Shown: positions 8,731 to 18,366 of the stretch, one piece after another | Layout: the number at the start of each line of letters is the position of its first letter | Position numbering within the stretch: position 1 is the first letter of the stretch | Origin: Pseudarthrobacter sp. AL07 | Lineage (GTDB): Bacteria > Actinomycetota > Actinomycetes > Actinomycetales > Micrococcaceae | DNA: 64,000 nt | Direction: 5' to 3' | NCBI RefSeq assembly: GCF_029960665.1 | Contig: NZ_JASBRB010000002.1 | Location: forward strand, 62,001-126,000 | Notes under the pieces: generated by a model | What the model saw: only the letters and a program-made list of their open reading frames with translations | The model's database searches: none | What the model was told of the DNA's origin: nothing | Program-made: the position numbers and the translations under genes

Positions 8731-9889
8731 GCCCCAGTTCGCGGGCGATGAGCATCAACTGGACTTCCGTGGTGCCCTCCCCCACTTCGAGGATCTTGGA
8801 GTCGCGGTAGTGGCGTGCCACGGTGAATTCGTTGATGAAGCCATAGCCGCCGAATACCTGGGTGGCATCCCGCGCGTTATCCATGGCCGCCTCGCCTGCG
8901 ACCATCTTAGCGATGGCCGCCTGCGTCTTGAACGGCTTCCCCGCCAGCATCCTCGACGCTGCGTCGTAGTACGCCAGGCGGGCCGTATGGGCCCGGGCCT
9001 GCATGCGGGCGATCTTGAACGAGATGGCCTGGTATTTGCCGATGTGATGGCCGAACGCGCTGCGTTCCTTGGCGTACTTCACGGACAGGTCAACACAGCC
9101 CTGCGCCGCCCCCGTCGCCAAAGCCGCGATGGCGATCCGGCCCTCGTCCAGGATGGAAAGGAAGTTCGCGTAACCCCGCCCCTCCGCACCGAGCAGGTTC
9201 GTTTCCGGCACCCGGACGTCCTTGAGCGTCAGCGGGTGCGTGTCCGAGGCGTTCCAGCCCACTTTGTTGTAGGCCTTCTCCGCCCTGAAACCCGGAGTCG
9301 TGGTGGGCACCAGGATGGTGGAAATCTGCTTCTTGAGGCTGCCATCCTTGCGTTCCTTCTGACCCGTTACCGCGGTGACCGTGACCAGGCGCGTGATGTC
9401 GGTCCCGGAGTTGGTGATGAATTCCTTGTTGCCGTTGATCACCCAGTCACCGTTCTCACGATGGGCGTGGGTTTTGGTCCCGCCGGCGTCTGAGCCTGCT
9501 TCCGGCTCCGTGAGTCCGAACCCGGCGAGCGCCTTGCCGGAGGCCAGCAGCGGGAGCCACTCCTCCTTCTGGGCCTCGGTGCCGAACCGGTACACCGGCA
9601 TTGCGCCGAGGGAGACGCCTGCTTCCAGCGTGATGGCCACGGACTGGTCCACCCGGCCCAGCTGTTCGAGGGCGAGCGCCAGGGCGAAGTAGTCCCCGCC
9701 CATCCCGCCGTGCTCTTCCGGGAACGGCAGCCCGAAGAGGCCCATGTCCGCCATCTGGGACACCACCTCGTACGGGAAGCTGTGCTCCTCATCGTGCTTG
9801 GCCGAGACCGGCGCCACCACGTTGTCCGCGAAGTCCCGGACGGTGTCGCTGAGGTCCTGGTATTCCTCGTTGAGCTCAAAATCTGCCAT
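8726..9889 (-). CDS. Acyl-CoA dehydrogenase (isovaleryl-CoA dehydrogenase role, FadE19-like)
   Basis: Protein of 387 aa from the ATG at 9889, 2 bp after the accA1 stop; a longer upstream reading is the shadow of accA1. FAD-binding signatures FGLTEPEAGSDAGG and FGGYGFINEF are present, as is the C-terminal GEGTTEVQ motif, whose Glu371 sits where most acyl-CoA dehydrogenases have the catalytic base. True eukaryotic isovaleryl-CoA dehydrogenases place the base elsewhere, so motif alone does not prove the substrate. Operon position matches fadE19 between accA1 and citE, supporting a role on isovaleryl- or methylbutyryl-CoA. Confidence 0.92.
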   Translation of the reverse strand: MADFELNEEYQDLSDTVRDFADNVVAPVSAKHDEEHSFPYEVVSQMADMGLFGLPFPEEHGGMGGDYFALALALEQLGRVDQSVAITLEAGVSLGAMPVYRFGTEAQKEEWLPLLASGKALAGFGLTEPEAGSDAGGTKTHAHRENGDWVINGNKEFITNSGTDITRLVTVTAVTGQKERKDGSLKKQISTILVPTTTPGFRAEKAYNKVGWNASDTHPLTLKDVRVPETNLLGAEGRGYANFLSILDEGRIAIAALATGAAQGCVDLSVKYAKERSAFGHHIGKYQAISFKIARMQARAHTARLAYYDAASRMLAGKPFKTQAAIAKMVAGEAAMDNARDATQVFGGYGFINEFTVARHYRDSKILEVGEGTTEVQLMLIARELGL

Positions 9890-9891
9890 GG

Positions 9892-12102
9892 CTAGGCTCC
9901 CTTGCCTGTGTTGTTGGAATCCTTGTTCGACTCCGTGTTGGAATCCTGAAGTGAATCTGCATCTGAATCGGTGGTTGAAGGGTGGATGGTGGCCAGCACC
10001 TGGTCCGCTTTGACCGGCTGACCGGCCTTGATGCTGATGTGGACCGTGCCGGCCACCTCTGCCACCAGCTGGTGTTCCATCTTCATGGCTTCCACGGAGA
10101 GGAGAACCTGTCCGGCTTCCACGGTGTCGCCGTTGCTGACCGCAACGGATACCACCGTTCCGGGCATGGGCGAGCGCACCTCCGGGTCCGCGGTGCCTTC
10201 CTCGCGCTCGACGGCGGCGAGCACCCGGACCAGCCGCGACTCCCGCGTCAGCACCTCCAGCCTGCAGGACCAGCCTCCGTTGCCGAGGAACAGCTCCGCG
10301 GGAACTCCGGGAGACAGGTGGCCCGGGGTAAGGCTGACCGGGACCGCGTCCGCTGGCGCCAGCGCATACTCCGTGGTTTCGCCGTCGAGCGTAAGGGCCA
10401 GGCACCCGCGGCCCGGCAGTCGCAGCGAAGCTGTCCGCCAGGGCCCGTCACCGACACAGACGTGGACCGGGCCGGCGGCCACGCGGCCTATGACACTCAC
10501 TGTTGCGATCCCGCCGTCGGGCGTTCCCAGGCTGATCCGCCGGGGCGCCGGCGCCCCGATCCGCCAGCCGTTGCTGGCCTGCCAGGGACCGGGGGGCGTC
10601 CCCGTGCTGTCCTGTTCCCCGCTCACGACGGCGTACAGGGCGGCCGCGACCAGTTCGGCGTCGTCAACCCGCCGGAAGGCGAAGCCGGGCATCTTGCGCT
10701 CGATCAGGCCGGTGTCGAGATGTCCGGCGCGGACGTCGTCGTCGTTGATCAGCAGCCTCAGGTACTCAACATTCGTGTCGATGCCAAGGGCTGTGTAGCC
10801 GGCGAGTGCCGCGTCCAGGGTGTCCAAGGCAACGGTGCGGTCCGGGCCCCACGCAATGACCTTTGAAATCATCGGATCGTAGCTGGAGGAGATCTCCAGA
10901 CCCTCCAGCAGGGCCGAATCCACCCGGATCGTGCCGGCTCCGTGATCGGGCATTTCGTCCAGCAGGAGCACGGTCCCGGTGGACGGCATGAAGGTCCGCT
11001 CCGGGATTTCCGCGTAGACGCGGGCTTCGACGGCGTGCCCGTTAAGTTCGACGTCGTCCTGGCGGACGGTCAGTTCCTCACCGGCGGCGATGCGGACCTG
11101 CCATTCGACCAGGTCTACGCCGGTGACCATTTCGGTCACCGGGTGCTCCACCTGGAGGCGGGTATTCATCTCCATAAAGAAGAACTCGTCAGGGGCCTCG
11201 TCCGAGACCAGGAACTCCACAGTTCCCGCACCGCTGTAGTTCACGCTGCGGGCCGCCTGGCAGGCAGCCTCGCCGATCCGAGCCCGGGTAGCGCCGCCGT
11301 CGTGCAATGACTCCAGCAGCGGCGACGGCGCTTCCTCAATCACTTTCTGGTGGCGGCGCTGCAGCGAGCACTCGCGCTCCCCCAGGTGGATGACGTTGCC
11401 GTGGTTGTCGGCCAGGACCTGGACTTCGATGTGTCGGGGCATGCGGACCAGCCGCTCCAGGAACAGCGTGTCGTCGCCGAAGGCACCCGCCGCCACACGC
11501 CGGGCGGTGACCAGCGTGGCTGCAAGGTCTGCGGCCCGTTCCACGACGTGCATGCCCTTGCCGCCGCCGCCCGCCGAAGGTTTGATGAGCAACGGGAATC
11601 CGACGGCGTCCGCGGCCCCGATCAGCTGCGCGTCAGTCATGCCCGGTTCGGCGATGCCCGGCACCACCGGGACACCGTAGCCGGCCACATGGTTCTTGGA
11701 TCGGATCTTGTCGCCCATGACGTTCAAGGATTCGACGCCGGGGCCGATGAAGGTGATGCCGGCGGCTTCGAGGGCGCGGGCAAAATCGACGTTTTCGCTG
11801 AGGAAGCCGTAGCCGGGGTGGACTGCATCGGCGCCGGTGTCGCGGCAGGCCTTGAGGATCGCCGCAATCTTGAGGTAGCTCTCTGCAGCGGCGGCGGGGC
11901 CGATCCGCACGGCAGTGTCAGCCTCGTGCACGTGCCGGGCCCCGGCATCGGCGTCGCTATGGACGGCCACGGAACGGATGCCCAGTGCCCGCAGGGTGCG
12001 GATCACGCGGCAGGCGATCTCCCCACGGTTGGCGACCAGCACGGTGTTGAACAGCGGCTTCTGCGGAGTGGTGGAACGAATGTCGGGCGAGGAAACGGTC
12101 AT
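9892..12102 (-). CDS. accA1: Acyl-CoA carboxylase alpha subunit (biotin carboxylase + biotin carrier)
   Basis: Protein of 736 aa from the ATG at 12102. The biotin carboxylase domain spans about 15-460 ([17 protein letters not shown]-grasp [22 protein letters not shown]). The biotinyl domain is C-terminal with VEAMKMEHQ; Lys674 is the expected biotinylation site. An unusual 25-30 residue tail rich in Ser, Asp and Asn follows the biotinyl domain. With AccD1 it would carboxylate 3-methylcrotonyl-CoA, as the M. tuberculosis AccA1/AccD1 pair does. It starts 7 bp after the accD1 stop. Alternative longer starts overlap accD1 and lack conservation. Confidence 0.95.
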   Translation of the reverse strand: MTVSSPDIRSTTPQKPLFNTVLVANRGEIACRVIRTLRALGIRSVAVHSDADAGARHVHEADTAVRIGPAAAAESYLKIAAILKACRDTGADAVHPGYGFLSENVDFARALEAAGITFIGPGVESLNVMGDKIRSKNHVAGYGVPVVPGIAEPGMTDAQLIGAADAVGFPLLIKPSAGGGGKGMHVVERAADLAATLVTARRVAAGAFGDDTLFLERLVRMPRHIEVQVLADNHGNVIHLGERECSLQRRHQKVIEEAPSPLLESLHDGGATRARIGEAACQAARSVNYSGAGTVEFLVSDEAPDEFFFMEMNTRLQVEHPVTEMVTGVDLVEWQVRIAAGEELTVRQDDVELNGHAVEARVYAEIPERTFMPSTGTVLLLDEMPDHGAGTIRVDSALLEGLEISSSYDPMISKVIAWGPDRTVALDTLDAALAGYTALGIDTNVEYLRLLINDDDVRAGHLDTGLIERKMPGFAFRRVDDAELVAAALYAVVSGEQDSTGTPPGPWQASNGWRIGAPAPRRISLGTPDGGIATVSVIGRVAAGPVHVCVGDGPWRTASLRLPGRGCLALTLDGETTEYALAPADAVPVSLTPGHLSPGVPAELFLGNGGWSCRLEVLTRESRLVRVLAAVEREEGTADPEVRSPMPGTVVSVAVSNGDTVEAGQVLLSVEAMKMEHQLVAEVAGTVHISIKAGQPVKADQVLATIHPSTTDSDADSLQDSNTESNKDSNNTGKGA

Positions 12103-12109
12103 GGCTGAC

Positions 12110-13717
12110 TCACATCCGGAAAAGGCCGAAGGAGGTCTCCGGCAGCGGGGCGCGGGAGACGACGTCGAGCGCCAGTCCCAGGACGGTGCGGGTGTCCGCG
12201 GGGTCAATCACGCCGTCGTCCCAAAGGCGGGCGGTGGAATAGTAGGGGCTGCCCTGATCTTCATACTGCTGTTTGATCGGGGCCTTAAAGGCTTCCTCGT
12301 CCTCAGCGGACCATTCCCGGCCCGCCACTTCGTACTGGTCGCGCTTGACCGTGGCCAGGACGCCGGAGGCCTGGTTGCCGCCCATGACCGAGATGCGGGA
12401 CGCCGGCCACATCCACAGGAAGCGCGGTGAGTAGGCCCGCCCGCACATGGAGTAGTTGCCCGCGCCGAAGGACCCTCCGATGACGACGGTCAGTTTGGGC
12501 ACCCGGGCGGTGGCGACGGCGGTGACCATTTTGGCGCCGTTCTTGGCAATGCCGCCTTGCTCGGAATCCTTGCCCACCATGAACCCGGAAATGTTCTGCA
12601 GGAAAATGAGGGGAATGCCGCGCTGGTCGCAGAGCTCGATGAAGTGTGCGCCCTTGAGCGAGGACTCGCTGAAGAGCACGCCGTTGTTGGCCACGATCCC
12701 CACCGGGTGCCCGTGCAGCCTGGCGAACCCCGTGACCAGTGTGGTGCCGTACTCCCTCTTGAACTCGTGGAACCTGCTGCCGTCCACCAGCCGGGCAACG
12801 ACCTCGTGCACGTCGTACTGCGCGTTGACGTCCGCAGGGACGGCGCCGTACAACTCTTCCGGATCCGCCAGAGGCTCGACGACGGTGTCCACATCCCACG
12901 CGGGAGCTGCCGGCCTCGGCAGGGTGGCCACGATGTCGCGGACGATCTGCAGTGCGTGTTCGTCGTTCTCGGCGAGATGGTCCGTGACCCCCGAGATCCT
13001 CGAGTGCACATCACCGCCGCCCAGTTCCTCCGCGGTGACGATCTCGCCGATGGCGGCCTTTACCAGCGGCGGACCGCCCAGGAAGATGGTGCCCTGGTTC
13101 CGCACGATCACCGTCTCATCGCTCATCGCCGGAACGTAAGCTCCGCCCGCCGTGCAGGAACCCATGACTGAGGCGATCTGCGGGATCTTCGCTGCTGACA
13201 TCTTCGCCTGGTTGAAGAAGATCCGGCCGAAGTGCTCCTTGTCCGGGAACACTTCGTCCTGTTTCGGAAGGAAGGCCCCGCCCGAATCCACCAGGTAGAT
13301 GCACGGCAGCCGGTTCTCCAGCGCAATCTCCTGGGCGCGGAGGTGCTTCTTCACCGTCATCGGATAATACGTGCCACCCTTGACCGTGGCGTCATTGGAA
13401 ATCACCAGGACCTGGCGGCCGTGCACCATCCCGATCCCGGCAATGACCCCGGCACCCGGCGATTCGTTGTTGTACATGCCGTTGGCTGCCAGCGGCGCAA
13501 TCTCCAGGAACGGGCTGCCGTCATCCAGCAGCCGGTCGATGCGTTCCCGGGGCAGCAGCTTGCCACGGGCCACATGGCGCTCCCGCGACTTTTCCGGCCC
13601 GCCCAACGCGGCGTCAGCCAGCCTGGTCCGGAGCTCTGCGGCCAGAGCGAGTTGTGCAGCGTTATTTGCAGCAAACACTTCACTTGCGGCATCAAGCCGG
13701 CTGGCGAGGGTCTCCAT
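12110..13717 (-). CDS. accD1: Acyl-CoA carboxylase beta subunit (carboxyltransferase)
   Basis: Protein of 535 aa. The ATG at 13717 ([13 protein letters not shown]) is chosen because the upstream in-frame extension crosses the promoter/operator region; AGGA lies about 14 nt upstream. Carboxyltransferase signatures include [39 protein letters not shown] and [11 protein letters not shown]. The closest pattern is methylcrotonyl-CoA carboxylase beta (AccD1/MccB). It is the promoter-proximal gene of a seven-gene operon: accD1, accA1, acd, scoA, scoB, maoC, citE. Divergent to it is the TetR gene with tandem operators between. Confidence 0.95.
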   Translation of the reverse strand: METLASRLDAASEVFAANNAAQLALAAELRTRLADAALGGPEKSRERHVARGKLLPRERIDRLLDDGSPFLEIAPLAANGMYNNESPGAGVIAGIGMVHGRQVLVISNDATVKGGTYYPMTVKKHLRAQEIALENRLPCIYLVDSGGAFLPKQDEVFPDKEHFGRIFFNQAKMSAAKIPQIASVMGSCTAGGAYVPAMSDETVIVRNQGTIFLGGPPLVKAAIGEIVTAEELGGGDVHSRISGVTDHLAENDEHALQIVRDIVATLPRPAAPAWDVDTVVEPLADPEELYGAVPADVNAQYDVHEVVARLVDGSRFHEFKREYGTTLVTGFARLHGHPVGIVANNGVLFSESSLKGAHFIELCDQRGIPLIFLQNISGFMVGKDSEQGGIAKNGAKMVTAVATARVPKLTVVIGGSFGAGNYSMCGRAYSPRFLWMWPASRISVMGGNQASGVLATVKRDQYEVAGREWSAEDEEAFKAPIKQQYEDQGSPYYSTARLWDDGVIDPADTRTVLGLALDVVSRAPLPETSFGLFRM

Positions 13718-13782
13718 CGACGGTGTCCGTTCCTCATCTTTTGAAAGCCACCAAGGCTCCGGCAGAGCCGGAGAAACCAGCT

Positions 13783-13828
13783 CGGTTAATGCTTTATAAC
13801 TGGAAATCAGGTTAGTCTTTATTAACTG
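13783..13828. promoter_or_regulatory. Tandem TetR-type operators between accD1 and tetR
   Basis: Two 20-bp elements, CGGTTAATGCTTTATAACTG (13783-13802) and AGGTTAGTCTTTATTAACTG (13809-13828), share 15 of 20 positions. Each is an imperfect palindrome (GGTTA...TAACTG-type arms). Their starts are 26 bp apart. They lie in the 166-bp divergent region, where they could control both directions. A further inverted repeat, ATGTCC-N9-GGACAT, lies at 13831-13851. Binding by the adjacent TetR protein is inferred. Confidence 0.65.
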
Positions 13829-13883
13829 TGATGTCCAACACAACGGGACATTGTTAGAATCTGCTGTTCCTAGGAGGAAAAGC

Positions 13884-14546
13884 ATGCCCACAACCCCACC
13901 GGTCAAACCGTCCGCACAGGCACTGGCAGCCCAGGGAACTCCCGGAACACCCCGCAGCCAGGCGAAGGAGAACCGACGTCAGGCCCTACTTACCGCGGCC
14001 GCGGCGCTCTTTGCGCTGCACGGGTTTAACCGCGTGTCGCTGGAAGATCTGGGCGCCGCAGCTGGTGTCAGCGGCCCGGCCGTTTATCGCCACTTCCAGG
14101 GCAAGCAGGCGGTGTTGGGAGACCTGCTGCTCACCGTCAGCCGCGAGCTGCTCGACGGCGGCCGGCGCGTCATTGCCGAGACCGCGGACCCACTCGCTGC
14201 GCTCCGCAGGCTAGTGGGCTTCCAGGTGGAGTTCGCGCTGGGAAAGCCGGACGTGATCCGGGTGCAGGACCGGGATTTCAGCAACCTCAGCCAGAAGGAC
14301 CAGTCCGAGGTACGGACGCTGCAGCGGAACTACGTGGAGATTTGGGTGGAGGTCCTGTCGCTGCTGCATCCGGGCACCGACGCCATCGAACTGCGGATGC
14401 GGGCCCACGCTGCCTTCGGCCTGATCAACTCCACGCCGCACTCCATACGGAACCACGGACGCAAGATCGCGCCCAAAACGGCCCGGCCGCTTCTGGAGAG
14501 CATGGCGTTGGCGGCACTCACGGTGGAGGTTCCCGAAGTTCCCTGA
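13884..14546 (+). CDS. TetR-family transcriptional regulator of the acc/leucine operon
   Basis: Protein of 220 aa from the ATG at 13884, preceded by a very strong SD (TAGGAGGAAA, 13871-13880); an in-frame TTG further upstream is less likely. After a Pro/Ala-rich N-terminal tail (about 1-30), the HTH lies at about 32-78 ([18 protein letters not shown] ... [13 protein letters not shown]). The C-terminal ligand domain is variable. It is divergent from accD1, as Rv2506 is in M. tuberculosis. A repressor responding to an acyl-CoA intermediate of the pathway is the likely role (inference). Confidence 0.92.
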   Translation: MPTTPPVKPSAQALAAQGTPGTPRSQAKENRRQALLTAAAALFALHGFNRVSLEDLGAAAGVSGPAVYRHFQGKQAVLGDLLLTVSRELLDGGRRVIAETADPLAALRRLVGFQVEFALGKPDVIRVQDRDFSNLSQKDQSEVRTLQRNYVEIWVEVLSLLHPGTDAIELRMRAHAAFGLINSTPHSIRNHGRKIAPKTARPLLESMALAALTVEVPEVP

Positions 14547-14648
14547 CCACAGGCTCGGTGCCTCCAGGGTCCGCGCCTCCAGGGTCCGTGCGACAAAAAG
14601 GGCCCTACGGGTGGTGCGGGCCTGAGCGGCGGGGCGACCCAGACCCCA

Positions 14649-14711
14649 GAGTTTTTGTCCAGATAAAGAGGTTTAGATCGCCCGAAACCCGGATTATCTG
14701 GACAAAAACTC
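14649..14711. repeat. Perfect 18-bp inverted repeat at the 3' end of bkdC
   Basis: Arms GAGTTTTTGTCCAGATAA (14649-14666) and its exact complement (14694-14711) enclose 27 bp, which itself contains GGTTT/AAACC. Partial pairing continues outward (GACCC/GGGTC). It lies 5 bp beyond the bkdC stop, in the space between the ends of two convergent genes. There is no T-run after the stem on either strand, so it could be a REP-like mobile palindrome acting as a bidirectional terminator. Confidence 0.75.
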
Positions 14712-14716
14712 GTGGG

Positions 14717-16156
14717 TCAGACCATCGTGAGCACCATGCCGGGTTCGGCCAGGATGGCGCCAACATCGGCAAGGAACCGAGAGCCCTGCTCCCCGTCCAC
14801 CAGGCGGTGGTCAAAGGACAAGCTCAGTGTCATGACCTGGCGCAGGGCCACCTCATCCTGGAATTCCCATGGCATTCTCCGCACGGCCCCCATGGCCAGG
14901 ATGGCCGCCTCGCCGGGGTTCAGGATGGGCGTGCCCGCATCGATGCCGAAGACGCCGATGTTCGTGATGGAGATGGTGCCGCCGGAGAGGTCGGCCGGGG
15001 CAGTCTTGCCCGCCCGCGCCGTCTCGGTCAGCCCGGTCAGGGCTTCGGAGAGTTCCAGCAGCGAGAAGGTATCCGCGTCCTTGATGTTCGGCACGGTGAG
15101 CCCGCGGGGAGTCGCCGCCGCGATGCCCAAGTTCACGTAGTTGAACTGCACAATCTCCTGGCCTGCCTCCTCCCACCGTGAGTTCAGCGACGGGTTCCGC
15201 CGCAGCGCGATCAGCACCGCCTTGGCTACCAACGTCAGCGGCGTGAGCTTGTAGCCGGCAAAGGCCCTACTCGTCTTCAGCTTGGCCAACAGGTCCATGG
15301 TGGGCGTCACATCCACCGTGAGGAATTCCGTCGCATGTGGAGCCGTGAACGCACTCGCCACCATCGCGGCCGCCGTGAACTTGCGGACGCCCTTGATGGG
15401 AGTACGGACTTCCCGGCCGCCCTGCGCTCCCGGCCCCGCGGCAGAAACCGAATCCGATACCGCGGAAAGGTGACGCACCGGCGCCGACAGTTCCCCGCCG
15501 ACAAAATTCCGGACATCCTCCCGCGTGATCAGTCCGCCGGCACCGGTACCCGCGACCGCGGCCAGCTCGACACCGAGGTCTTTGGCCAGCTTCCGGACCG
15601 GCGGCGTGGAGCGTGGGCGCTCCGCAGTGTCGGCGGGCCTGGTTTCGACAGGCTCAACCACCGGCGTTTCGGTCCTAACCTGCTCAACCACCGGGGTTTT
15701 GAAGTTGCGGGCCCTGCGGGCTGGACGGCCCGAACTTTCGACGACGGCGCCGTACCCCACCAGGTTTGGCTCGCGTTTTGCGGCGCCCGCCACAGCATTG
15801 GTCGCCCCGGCGGGCGCAACCCCGGCGGGCGCAACTCCGGCGGGCGCAACTCCGGCGGGCGCAACTCCGGCGGGCGCAAGCTCTGAAGGTGAGGAGCCGC
15901 CGTCGTCCGCTACTTCGAAGGAGACGATCGGCTTGCCCACCTCCACGATTGTTCCCGGCTCTTCATGGAGCGCAGTGATCACGCCCGCGAAAGGTGACGG
16001 CAGCTCCACTACGGCCTTCGCGGTTTCCACCTCGGCGATGACCTGGTTCAGCGTCACCGTGTCTCCCACTGCCACTTTCCAGCTGAGGATTTCGGATTCC
16101 GTGAGGCCTTCGCCGAGGTCCGGGAGCCTGAATTCCTTGATCATGGCGGCGCTCAT
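14717..16156 (-). CDS. bkdC: Branched-chain 2-oxo acid dehydrogenase E2 (lipoamide acyltransferase)
   Basis: Protein of 479 aa. The ATG at 16156 overlaps the bkdB stop by 4 bp (TGA shares ATG); an internal ATG at 16144 is an alternative. The lipoyl domain spans about 5-80 with Lys47 in VETAKAVV. A linker of about 85-190 holds five APAGV repeats (92-117) and two VVE-P/Q-V segments (155-172). The E3-binding domain is at about 192-225 (RKLAKDLGVELAAVAGTGAG) and the catalytic domain about 250-479 with FDHRLVDG (His450, the catalytic His). It is last of the bkdABC operon. Confidence 0.93.
   Translation of the reverse strand: MSAAMIKEFRLPDLGEGLTESEILSWKVAVGDTVTLNQVIAEVETAKAVVELPSPFAGVITALHEEPGTIVEVGKPIVSFEVADDGGSSPSELAPAGVAPAGVAPAGVAPAGVAPAGATNAVAGAAKREPNLVGYGAVVESSGRPARRARNFKTPVVEQVRTETPVVEPVETRPADTAERPRSTPPVRKLAKDLGVELAAVAGTGAGGLITREDVRNFVGGELSAPVRHLSAVSDSVSAAGPGAQGGREVRTPIKGVRKFTAAAMVASAFTAPHATEFLTVDVTPTMDLLAKLKTSRAFAGYKLTPLTLVAKAVLIALRRNPSLNSRWEEAGQEIVQFNYVNLGIAAATPRGLTVPNIKDADTFSLLELSEALTGLTETARAGKTAPADLSGGTISITNIGVFGIDAGTPILNPGEAAILAMGAVRRMPWEFQDEVALRQVMTLSLSFDHRLVDGEQGSRFLADVGAILAEPGMVLTMV
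15641..15693. repeat. 30-bp tandem duplication carrying a dispersed repeat inside bkdC
   Basis: Two units (15641-15670 and 15671-15700) share GCTCAACCACCGG and flanking bases. On the coding strand the first contains CGGTGGTTGAGCCTGTCGAA. It encodes VVEPVET, the second VVEQVRT. The same core, with C/T changes, is present at 8682-8704. The unit resembles a very abundant short repeat in Arthrobacter-type genomes (from memory), here in frame in a flexible linker. Confidence 0.65.
15807..15881. repeat. Five 15-bp tandem repeats encoding Ala-Pro-Ala-Gly-Val in bkdC
   Basis: Five consecutive units of CCGGCGGGCGCAACT start at 15807, 15822, 15837, 15852 and 15867; only the first and last differ, at their ends. 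They encode an Ala/Pro-rich swinging-arm linker after the lipoyl domain. Near identity at the DNA level suggests recent slippage. Confidence 0.9.
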
Positions 16157-17163
16157 CCTTCCAACCCGCTGAGGGAGTTCGGGCGTCCGAGGGCGCGGTC
16201 CACGCCGTCGAGGATCCGGTCCAGGCCGGGCAGATGGTGCATTTCGAGCTTGGAGTACGGGTAAGGAATATCGAACCCGGTGATACGGACGGGGGCGGTT
16301 TCGAGGTGGTAGAAGCACCGCTCGGTAATGCTGGCCGCAACTTCGGCGCCCAGGCCACCGGACTGGCCGGCTTCATGGGTGACCACCAGCCTGCCTGTTT
16401 TCCGGACGGATGCTTCAACGGTGGCGTAGTCCACGGGTGCCAGCGAGCGCAGGTCGATGACCTCGATGGAGATGCCTTCGTCGGCGGCCGCGGCTGCTGC
16501 GTCCTTGGCCGTCTTCACCAACGGCCCGTAGGCCACGAGCGTCACATCCGTGCCCTCGGCGACAACGCGGGCGGAGTCCATGGGCAGCGCGGTGCGCGGA
16601 TCGATGCCCTCATCCACTTCACCTTTGTCGTGGTAGCGGCGCTTGGGCTCGAAGTACAGTACCGGGTCATCGGACAGGATGGCCTGCTGGATCACGGTGT
16701 GGGCATCCTGCGGGTTGGACACGCTGACCACACGAAGCCCCGAGGTATGCGTGAAGTACGCCTCGGGCGACTCGGAGTGGTGCTCGGGTGAGCCGATGCC
16801 ACCTCCGAACGGGACGCGGATGGTGATGGGCATCTTCACGGCCCCCTGGGTGCGGTAGTGCAGCTTCGCCACCTGGCTCACGATCTGGTCGAAGGCGGGG
16901 TAGATAAAGCCGTCGAACTGGATCTCCACCACCGGGCGGTAACCGCGGTAGGCGAGGCCGACGGCGGTGCCCATGATGGCCGATTCGGCCAGCGGGGTGT
17001 CCACCACGCGGTGGGTGCCGAAATCCTTCTGGAGGCCGTCGGTCACCCGGAAAACACCGCCGAGGGTGCCAATATCCTCGCCCATGAGGATGACTTTTGG
17101 ATCGTTTTCGAGGGATTTGCGCAGGCCGGAATTGATGGCTCGGGCAAAGGTCATCTGGGTCAT
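16153..17163 (-). CDS. bkdB: Branched-chain 2-oxo acid dehydrogenase E1 beta subunit
   Basis: Protein of 336 aa from the ATG at 17163, which overlaps the bkdA stop by 1 bp; an upstream extension is a shadow of bkdA. VILMGEDIGTLGGVFRVTDGL, ETPLAE-like VDTPLAESAI, EIQFDGFIYPAFDQI, RVPFGGGIG and VTHEAGQSGGLGAEV are E1-beta signatures; together they build the thiamine diphosphate site with E1 alpha. The branched-chain rather than pyruvate assignment rests on the catabolic neighbours and the matching bkdABC order. Confidence 0.93.
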   Translation of the reverse strand: MTQMTFARAINSGLRKSLENDPKVILMGEDIGTLGGVFRVTDGLQKDFGTHRVVDTPLAESAIMGTAVGLAYRGYRPVVEIQFDGFIYPAFDQIVSQVAKLHYRTQGAVKMPITIRVPFGGGIGSPEHHSESPEAYFTHTSGLRVVSVSNPQDAHTVIQQAILSDDPVLYFEPKRRYHDKGEVDEGIDPRTALPMDSARVVAEGTDVTLVAYGPLVKTAKDAAAAAADEGISIEVIDLRSLAPVDYATVEASVRKTGRLVVTHEAGQSGGLGAEVAASITERCFYHLETAPVRITGFDIPYPYSKLEMHHLPGLDRILDGVDRALGRPNSLSGLEG

Positions 17164-18272
17164 CAGCGTGCACCTTCTTCTGAGGTGGCTCCCGCGGGAT
17201 CGCCGAAGGAAGCCAGGTAACGGGCGTAGTGGTCCTGCTGCCGGTCCAGCCACGAGTTGGGCTCGCTGTACACATGCTTGAAGATGTCCATCGGCTCCGG
17301 ATCCGGCATGCCGATGCAGCCCGAACGGATTTCGCGGGCGACTGACTCTGCCTTGTCGTGAACGTGCTGCTTGACCTGATCCGTGAGGAGGCCCTTGCGT
17401 TCCAGCAGGGCCTTGACCCGCAGGATGGGGTCCTTCGCGGCCCAGTCCTCCAGTTCATTGGCGTCACGGTAGCGGGTGGGATCGTCAGCGGTGGTGTGCG
17501 GTCCCATGCGGTATGTGACCGCTTCGATGAACGTGGGTCCGCCGCCGTGCCGGGCACGGTCCAAGGCCACGCGCGTGGCTGCCATAACGGCCAGCACATC
17601 ATTGCCGTCCACCCGGAGGCTGGGAATGCCGAATCCGGTAGCCCGGTCCGCGATCTGGATGTGGGACTGCAAGCGCACAGGCTCCGAAATGGCCCAATGG
17701 TTGTTGGAGCAGAAGAAGACCACGGGCGCCTGGAAGCTGGCGGCAAAGACCATGGCCTCGTTGACGTCGCCTTCGCTGGTGGCACCGTCGCCGAAGTACG
17801 TCACCGCCACCGAGTCCGCGCCGTCGTTCTGGATGCCCATGGCGTAACCGGTGGCATGCAGCGTCTGCGCGCCGATGATGATCTGCGGGGTGGCCATATT
17901 CACGGAGTACGGATCCCAGCCGGAGGAGGCCGTGCCACGCCACACCCGCGTGATGTCTGTCAGGTCCACGCCGCGGCAGTACGCCACACCGTTTTCCCGG
18001 TAGCTGGAGAAAACAAAGTCGTCCTCGCGCAGGGCCCTGCCGGAACCGACCTGCGCCGCCTCTTGCCCCAGCAACGGGGGCCAAAGACCAAGTTCGCCTT
18101 GACGCTGGAGGGCGGTGGCCTCAACATCGATCCGCCGGATCACCGTGAGGTCCTCGTAAAGGGAACATAACTGCTCATCCCCGATGTCCTTCATCCATGG
18201 ATCAAACTCCGGGTGGCTGATCCGCTCCCCTGCCGGGGTAATCAGCTGGATCAGGTTCCTGTCTGTAGACAC
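17163..18272 (-). CDS. bkdA: Branched-chain 2-oxo acid dehydrogenase E1 alpha subunit
   Basis: Protein of 369 aa if the GTG at 18272 (VSTDRNLIQL) is the start, with AGAAGG 12 nt upstream; a GTG at 18293 would add seven residues but has no SD. The thiamine diphosphate/Mg motif GDGATSEGDVNEAM...CSNNHWAIS is intact, as is the phosphorylation-loop-like RMGPHTTADDPTRYR. It is the first gene of bkdABC. The intergenic region to bkdR holds a perfect CRP-type palindrome and two AsnC-type palindromes, so expression is probably dually controlled. Confidence 0.93.
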   Translation of the reverse strand: MSTDRNLIQLITPAGERISHPEFDPWMKDIGDEQLCSLYEDLTVIRRIDVEATALQRQGELGLWPPLLGQEAAQVGSGRALREDDFVFSSYRENGVAYCRGVDLTDITRVWRGTASSGWDPYSVNMATPQIIIGAQTLHATGYAMGIQNDGADSVAVTYFGDGATSEGDVNEAMVFAASFQAPVVFFCSNNHWAISEPVRLQSHIQIADRATGFGIPSLRVDGNDVLAVMAATRVALDRARHGGGPTFIEAVTYRMGPHTTADDPTRYRDANELEDWAAKDPILRVKALLERKGLLTDQVKQHVHDKAESVAREIRSGCIGMPDPEPMDIFKHVYSEPNSWLDRQQDHYARYLASFGDPAGATSEEGAR

Positions 18273-18366
18273 GATGGCACGCAACCTTCTCACGTCGTTT
18301 GACCGGAGCCTGGGGACTTATGGTCCCGCCCGCCGTCGGCCGCCCGGGCGCCGTTGCCCCGGATAT

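Noticed and set aside
14649..14711. Classical rho-independent terminator
   Set aside because: The stem is perfect but no T-run follows on either strand, and the arms themselves are AT-rich; it is listed as a repeat instead.
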